A program made the translations under genes and the position numbers. The notes under the pieces were generated by a model. The model saw nothing but the letters and a program-made list of their open reading frames with translations, had not been told where the DNA came from and made no database searches. Of a stretch of 7,528 nt of DNA, positions 5,324 to 7,528 are shown one piece after another (within the stretch, counting starts at the first letter, position 1; each line of letters starts with the position of its first letter). This stretch comes from a bacterium (lineage in GTDB: Bacteria > SZUA-79 > Acidulodesulfobacterales > Acidulodesulfobacteraceae): contig JAJYKQ010000048.1 of assembly GCA_021788495.1 (NCBI GenBank), positions 1 to 7,528 of the forward strand, given 5' to 3'.

Positions 5324-6400
5324 ATGCTTGACGATAACTTAATAAAAAAAGCCTCGGAATTATCAGAAAAAGCCGAGGAATTATATTCTAAAATACAGGA
5401 AGAAAGCACAAAAGGTTTCAGTCCGGAAATAAAAGAATTATCTAAACAATACAACGCTATAAAAAAAACTGCGGAACAATTTTCGGAATATAATAAAACG
5501 GAATCAGAAATAAAAGACCTTGAAAAGCTGATTAAAACAGAGTCCGACCCCGCTCTAATCGATTTAGAAAACGAAGAAATAAATTCCCTAAAAAGCAAAG
5601 CGGATAAAATAGCCGAAGAAATTAAAGATTTCTTTTATCCCAAAGAAAATTCTCAGGACAGAGACATACTTCTAGAAATAAGAGCCGCTACCGGCGGCGA
5701 AGAAGCCGCACTTTTCGCCCTTGACCTTTTTAAAATGTACAATAAGTATGCCTTAACAAAAAATTTTCAATTCGAAGCTATTTCTTTAAGCCCTTCTTCT
5801 ACCGGCGGGTTAAAAGAAGCCATAGTTTCGGTAAAAGGAAAAGAAGCATTCCGTCTTTTGCGCAATGAAAGCGGAGTGCACAGGGTTCAAAGAATTCCGG
5901 CAACGGAAACGCAGGGAAGGGTGCATACTTCGGCGGCTACCGTTGCAGTCATGCCTGAAGCCGAAGAAATAGATTTAAAAATAAATCCAGAAGATTTAAG
6001 AATAGACGTTTACAGGTCTTCCGGACACGGCGGACAGAGCGTCAATACTACGGATTCGGCAGTCAGGGTTACGCATATTCCGTCCGGATTAGTCGTTACC
6101 TGTCAGGACGAAAAATCTCAGCACAAAAATAAAGCTAAAGCACTTAGAATATTAAGGTCGCGTCTATTAAACAGGATAGAAGCAGATAAAAAAAGCATAG
6201 AGGCTCAAAACAGAAAAAGTATGGTAGGCAGCGGCGACAGAAGCGAAAAGATAAGAACTTATAATTTTCCGCAGGGCAGAATAACTGACCACCGCGCCGG
6301 TATAACCATACATAAGCTGGCTTCTTTTATGGACGGCGAATTAGACGAACTTTTGATGCCTTTGGCGGATTATATCGAATCGCAGAAACAACTGCAATAA
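5324..6400 (+). CDS. prfA: Peptide chain release factor 1 (RF1)
   Basis: RF1 recognises UAA and UAG in the ribosomal A site and triggers peptide release. The 358-residue protein has a coiled-coil-rich N-terminal domain (about 1-105) with many Lys/Glu repeats, EIRAATGGEEAALFA (118-132), the stop-codon-reading PAT motif (192-194, which marks RF1 rather than RF2, where SPF is found), the catalytic GGQ (236-238) in SSGHGGQSVN, and KSQHKNKAKAL downstream. The preferred start is ATG 5324, because AAGGA (5311-5315) lies 8 nt upstream. The upstream in-frame ATG at 5315 overlaps that ribosome binding site and is unlikely. The Gln of GGQ is the substrate of PrmC, encoded by the next gene. A 96-bp gap separates it from prmC. 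Confidence 0.98.
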   Translation: MLDDNLIKKASELSEKAEELYSKIQEESTKGFSPEIKELSKQYNAIKKTAEQFSEYNKTESEIKDLEKLIKTESDPALIDLENEEINSLKSKADKIAEEIKDFFYPKENSQDRDILLEIRAATGGEEAALFALDLFKMYNKYALTKNFQFEAISLSPSSTGGLKEAIVSVKGKEAFRLLRNESGVHRVQRIPATETQGRVHTSAATVAVMPEAEEIDLKINPEDLRIDVYRSSGHGGQSVNTTDSAVRVTHIPSGLVVTCQDEKSQHKNKAKALRILRSRLLNRIEADKKSIEAQNRKSMVGSGDRSEKIRTYNFPQGRITDHRAGITIHKLASFMDGELDELLMPLADYIESQKQLQ

Positions 6401-6428
6401 AGTTTTATAATTTTATAATATAAAATAT

Positions 6429-6500
6429 TTGGCTATTTACAAATTAATTAAAGATCGAAGCATTATCCTATATAAGATTGTTTCGCTTTGCGCCGGATGA
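6429..6500 (+). other. Possible 23-codon leader ORF resembling the prmC N-terminus
   Basis: A TTG-started reading frame encodes MAIYKLIKDRSIILYK and seven more residues, ending in a TGA that overlaps the prmC ATG as ATGA. Its first 16 residues match the prmC N-terminus ([16 protein letters not shown]) at M1, I3, Y4, L6, I7, K8, L14 and K16. It has no Shine-Dalgarno. It may be a decayed duplication of the prmC 5' end or a translational coupling leader; it may also be untranslated. Confidence refers to it being expressed. Confidence 0.2.
6433..6452 (+). repeat. Direct repeat copy 1 (upstream of prmC)
   Basis: CTATTTACAAATTAATTAAA matches positions 6501-6520, inside the first codons of prmC, with one mismatch in 20 and an offset of 68 bp. 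It lies in the prfA-prmC gap. The match is longer than expected by chance at such close range even in AT-rich DNA, though low complexity reduces its weight. Confidence 0.8.
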
Positions 6501-7432
6501 CTATTTACGAATTAATTAAAAACGGGGAATACAGGCTGAAAAAAGCCGGAATACAAAATCCTTATAACGAATCGCTCGGTTTAATGCAATATGCGCTCGG
6601 TTTAAATTTAGAAAAAATTATTGTTTCGTATGAAGATAATATTTCTGAGGTAAAAAAACAAACTTTCGAAAAATTAATAGAAAGAAGGTTTAAAAAGGAA
6701 CCTTTCGCTTATATAGTTAAAAATAAAGAATTTTATTCTTTAAATTTTTGCGTTGACGAAACGGTTTTGATACCGAGGCCAGATACCGAATGCTTAGTTG
6801 ATGCCGCAATTGAGGAAATACGAAGGCTTTACGGCATATATAAAAAAAAGATTAATGTTATAGATTTAGGTACGGGTTGCGGAGCAGTTGCGATTTCTAT
6901 TGCAAAGAATTTTGATAATGTTATAATTTATGCTGCGGATAACAACTTAACTAGTTTAAAAACCGCGGAAAAAAATATAATTAATAACGGCGTTCAGAAA
7001 AAAGTAGTTCCGGTTTTTTTAGACATCCTTAAATTAAACTGTGGCGAAAATTTGTCTTTAAATACAAGCGTAAGCGTCGGAGACTTTGATTTTTATAATC
7101 TTAATAACTATGATTTAATTATATCAAATCCGCCGTATATAACTACGGAAGATTTAGCGTCGCTGGAAGACGATATTAAATTTTACGAACCGGTCGGAGC
7201 TTTAGACGGAGGCAAAGACGGGCTTTTATTTTATAGAAAAATATTCGATGCCGCATCGATTGCCCGCGAAAAAATTAAAACGCTGATTTTAGAGATAGAT
7301 TATCGCAAAAAAAAAGAAATTCAGTCTTTGTTTGAAGAAAGGTTTGATAATATCAATTTAAAATTTAAGAAAATAGATTTTATTAACGATTTAAATAATA
7401 AAGAAAGGGCGGTAAAAATTACATATGGATAA
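6497..7432 (+). CDS. prmC: Peptide chain release factor N5-glutamine methyltransferase
   Basis: PrmC (HemK) transfers a methyl group from SAM to the Gln of the GGQ motif of RF1 and RF2, raising termination efficiency. With the ATG at 6497 the protein has 311 residues, slightly over the usual 280-300. Features are an N-terminal helical domain (about 1-85) that in the family binds the release factor, IPRPDTE (93-98), the SAM-binding motif I DLGTGCG (123-129), and the catalytic SNPPY (210-214), followed by EPVGALDGG. The extra length lies in an Asn/Asp/Ser-rich insert between about 178 and 203. TTG at 6488 is an alternative in-frame start, but ATG 6497 gives the normal MTIYELI N-terminus. No clear Shine-Dalgarno exists for either. 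It follows prfA, its substrate's gene, and overlaps murA by 8 nt. Confidence 0.96.
   Translation: MTIYELIKNGEYRLKKAGIQNPYNESLGLMQYALGLNLEKIIVSYEDNISEVKKQTFEKLIERRFKKEPFAYIVKNKEFYSLNFCVDETVLIPRPDTECLVDAAIEEIRRLYGIYKKKINVIDLGTGCGAVAISIAKNFDNVIIYAADNNLTSLKTAEKNIINNGVQKKVVPVFLDILKLNCGENLSLNTSVSVGDFDFYNLNNYDLIISNPPYITTEDLASLEDDIKFYEPVGALDGGKDGLLFYRKIFDAASIAREKIKTLILEIDYRKKKEIQSLFEERFDNINLKFKKIDFINDLNNKERAVKITYG
6501..6520 (+). repeat. Direct repeat copy 2 (codons 2-8 of prmC)
   Basis: CTATTTACGAATTAATTAAA encodes the IYELIK part of the PrmC N-terminus and is the partner of the copy at 6433-6452, with a single A/G difference. Confidence 0.8.
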
Positions 7433-7528
7433 AATGGTCATAGAGGGAGGATTTCCTTTAGTAGGAGAAGTTTCTATAAGCGGTTCTAAAAATGCATCTT
7501 TGCCGATAATAGTTTCGTCTATAATGTT
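7425..7528 (+). CDS. murA: UDP-N-acetylglucosamine 1-carboxyvinyltransferase, N-terminal fragment (cut by window edge)
   Basis: The visible 34 complete codons begin [20 protein letters not shown] and continue [12 protein letters not shown]. This matches the MurA N-terminus, including Lys22-Asn23 in GSKNASLP, which contact the UDP-GlcNAc/PEP site and have the same numbering in E. coli. MurA catalyses the first committed step of peptidoglycan synthesis, transfer of enolpyruvate from PEP to UDP-GlcNAc. The Cys115-type loop lies outside the window. ATG 7425 overlaps the end of prmC by 8 nt, suggesting translational coupling; ATG 7434 is an in-frame alternative. Confidence 0.93.
   Translation, partial: MDKMVIEGGFPLVGEVSISGSKNASLPIIVSSIM

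Noticed and set aside
5299..5598. 99-residue minus-strand open frame
   Set aside because: Antisense to the prfA coiled-coil region; its Ser/Phe-rich sequence is the complement of Lys/Glu codons.
7027..7110. Asn/Asp/Ser-rich insert in PrmC as a possible novel domain
   Set aside because: Only about 20-25 residues, low complexity, and placed at a loop between conserved motifs; ordinary length variation is sufficient.

Overview
The window comes from an AT-rich Gram-negative bacterium. An LPS gene (kdsB), an outer-membrane-type lipoprotein (rlpA) and a murein gene (murA) support the Gram-negative call. The order rpmE-(thyX)-prfA-prmC-murA resembles deltaproteobacterial genomes, so I infer a low-GC deltaproteobacterium-like lineage. 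That placement rests on gene order and composition, not on a search.

There are two divergent blocks separated by a 367-bp intergenic region (2328-2694). The left block runs on the minus strand: a PLP enzyme annotated by homology as threonine synthase (1083-2327), a MoaD/ThiS-like sulfur carrier fused to a NIL domain (520-1035), and a MoeB/ThiF-type E1 enzyme cut by the window edge (1-483). Its leader holds a clear SAM-I (S-box) riboswitch (about 2444-2551) followed by an intrinsic terminator (2390-2432), with a visible antiterminator pairing. An S-box normally controls methionine or SAM supply. The combination of PLP enzyme, carrier with a Gly-Gly, activating E1 and SAM control therefore suggests a carrier-thiocarboxylate route for sulfur into homocysteine (methionine), rather than ordinary threonine synthesis. 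This is the most interesting part of the window.

The right block runs on the plus strand and looks like one housekeeping cluster with short gaps: rlpA (cell-wall lipoprotein), kdsB (CMP-KDO synthesis), rpmE (ribosomal protein L31), thyX (flavin-dependent thymidylate synthase), prfA (release factor 1), prmC (methylase of the release-factor GGQ glutamine) and the first 35 codons of murA, which overlaps prmC. PrmC acts on the product of its neighbour prfA.

Oddities in the right block are a serine in place of the RlpA catalytic histidine, a near-perfect 20-bp direct repeat of the prmC 5' end lying upstream of prmC, and weak or absent Shine-Dalgarno sequences at several starts. No tRNA, rRNA, CRISPR array or mobile element was seen.
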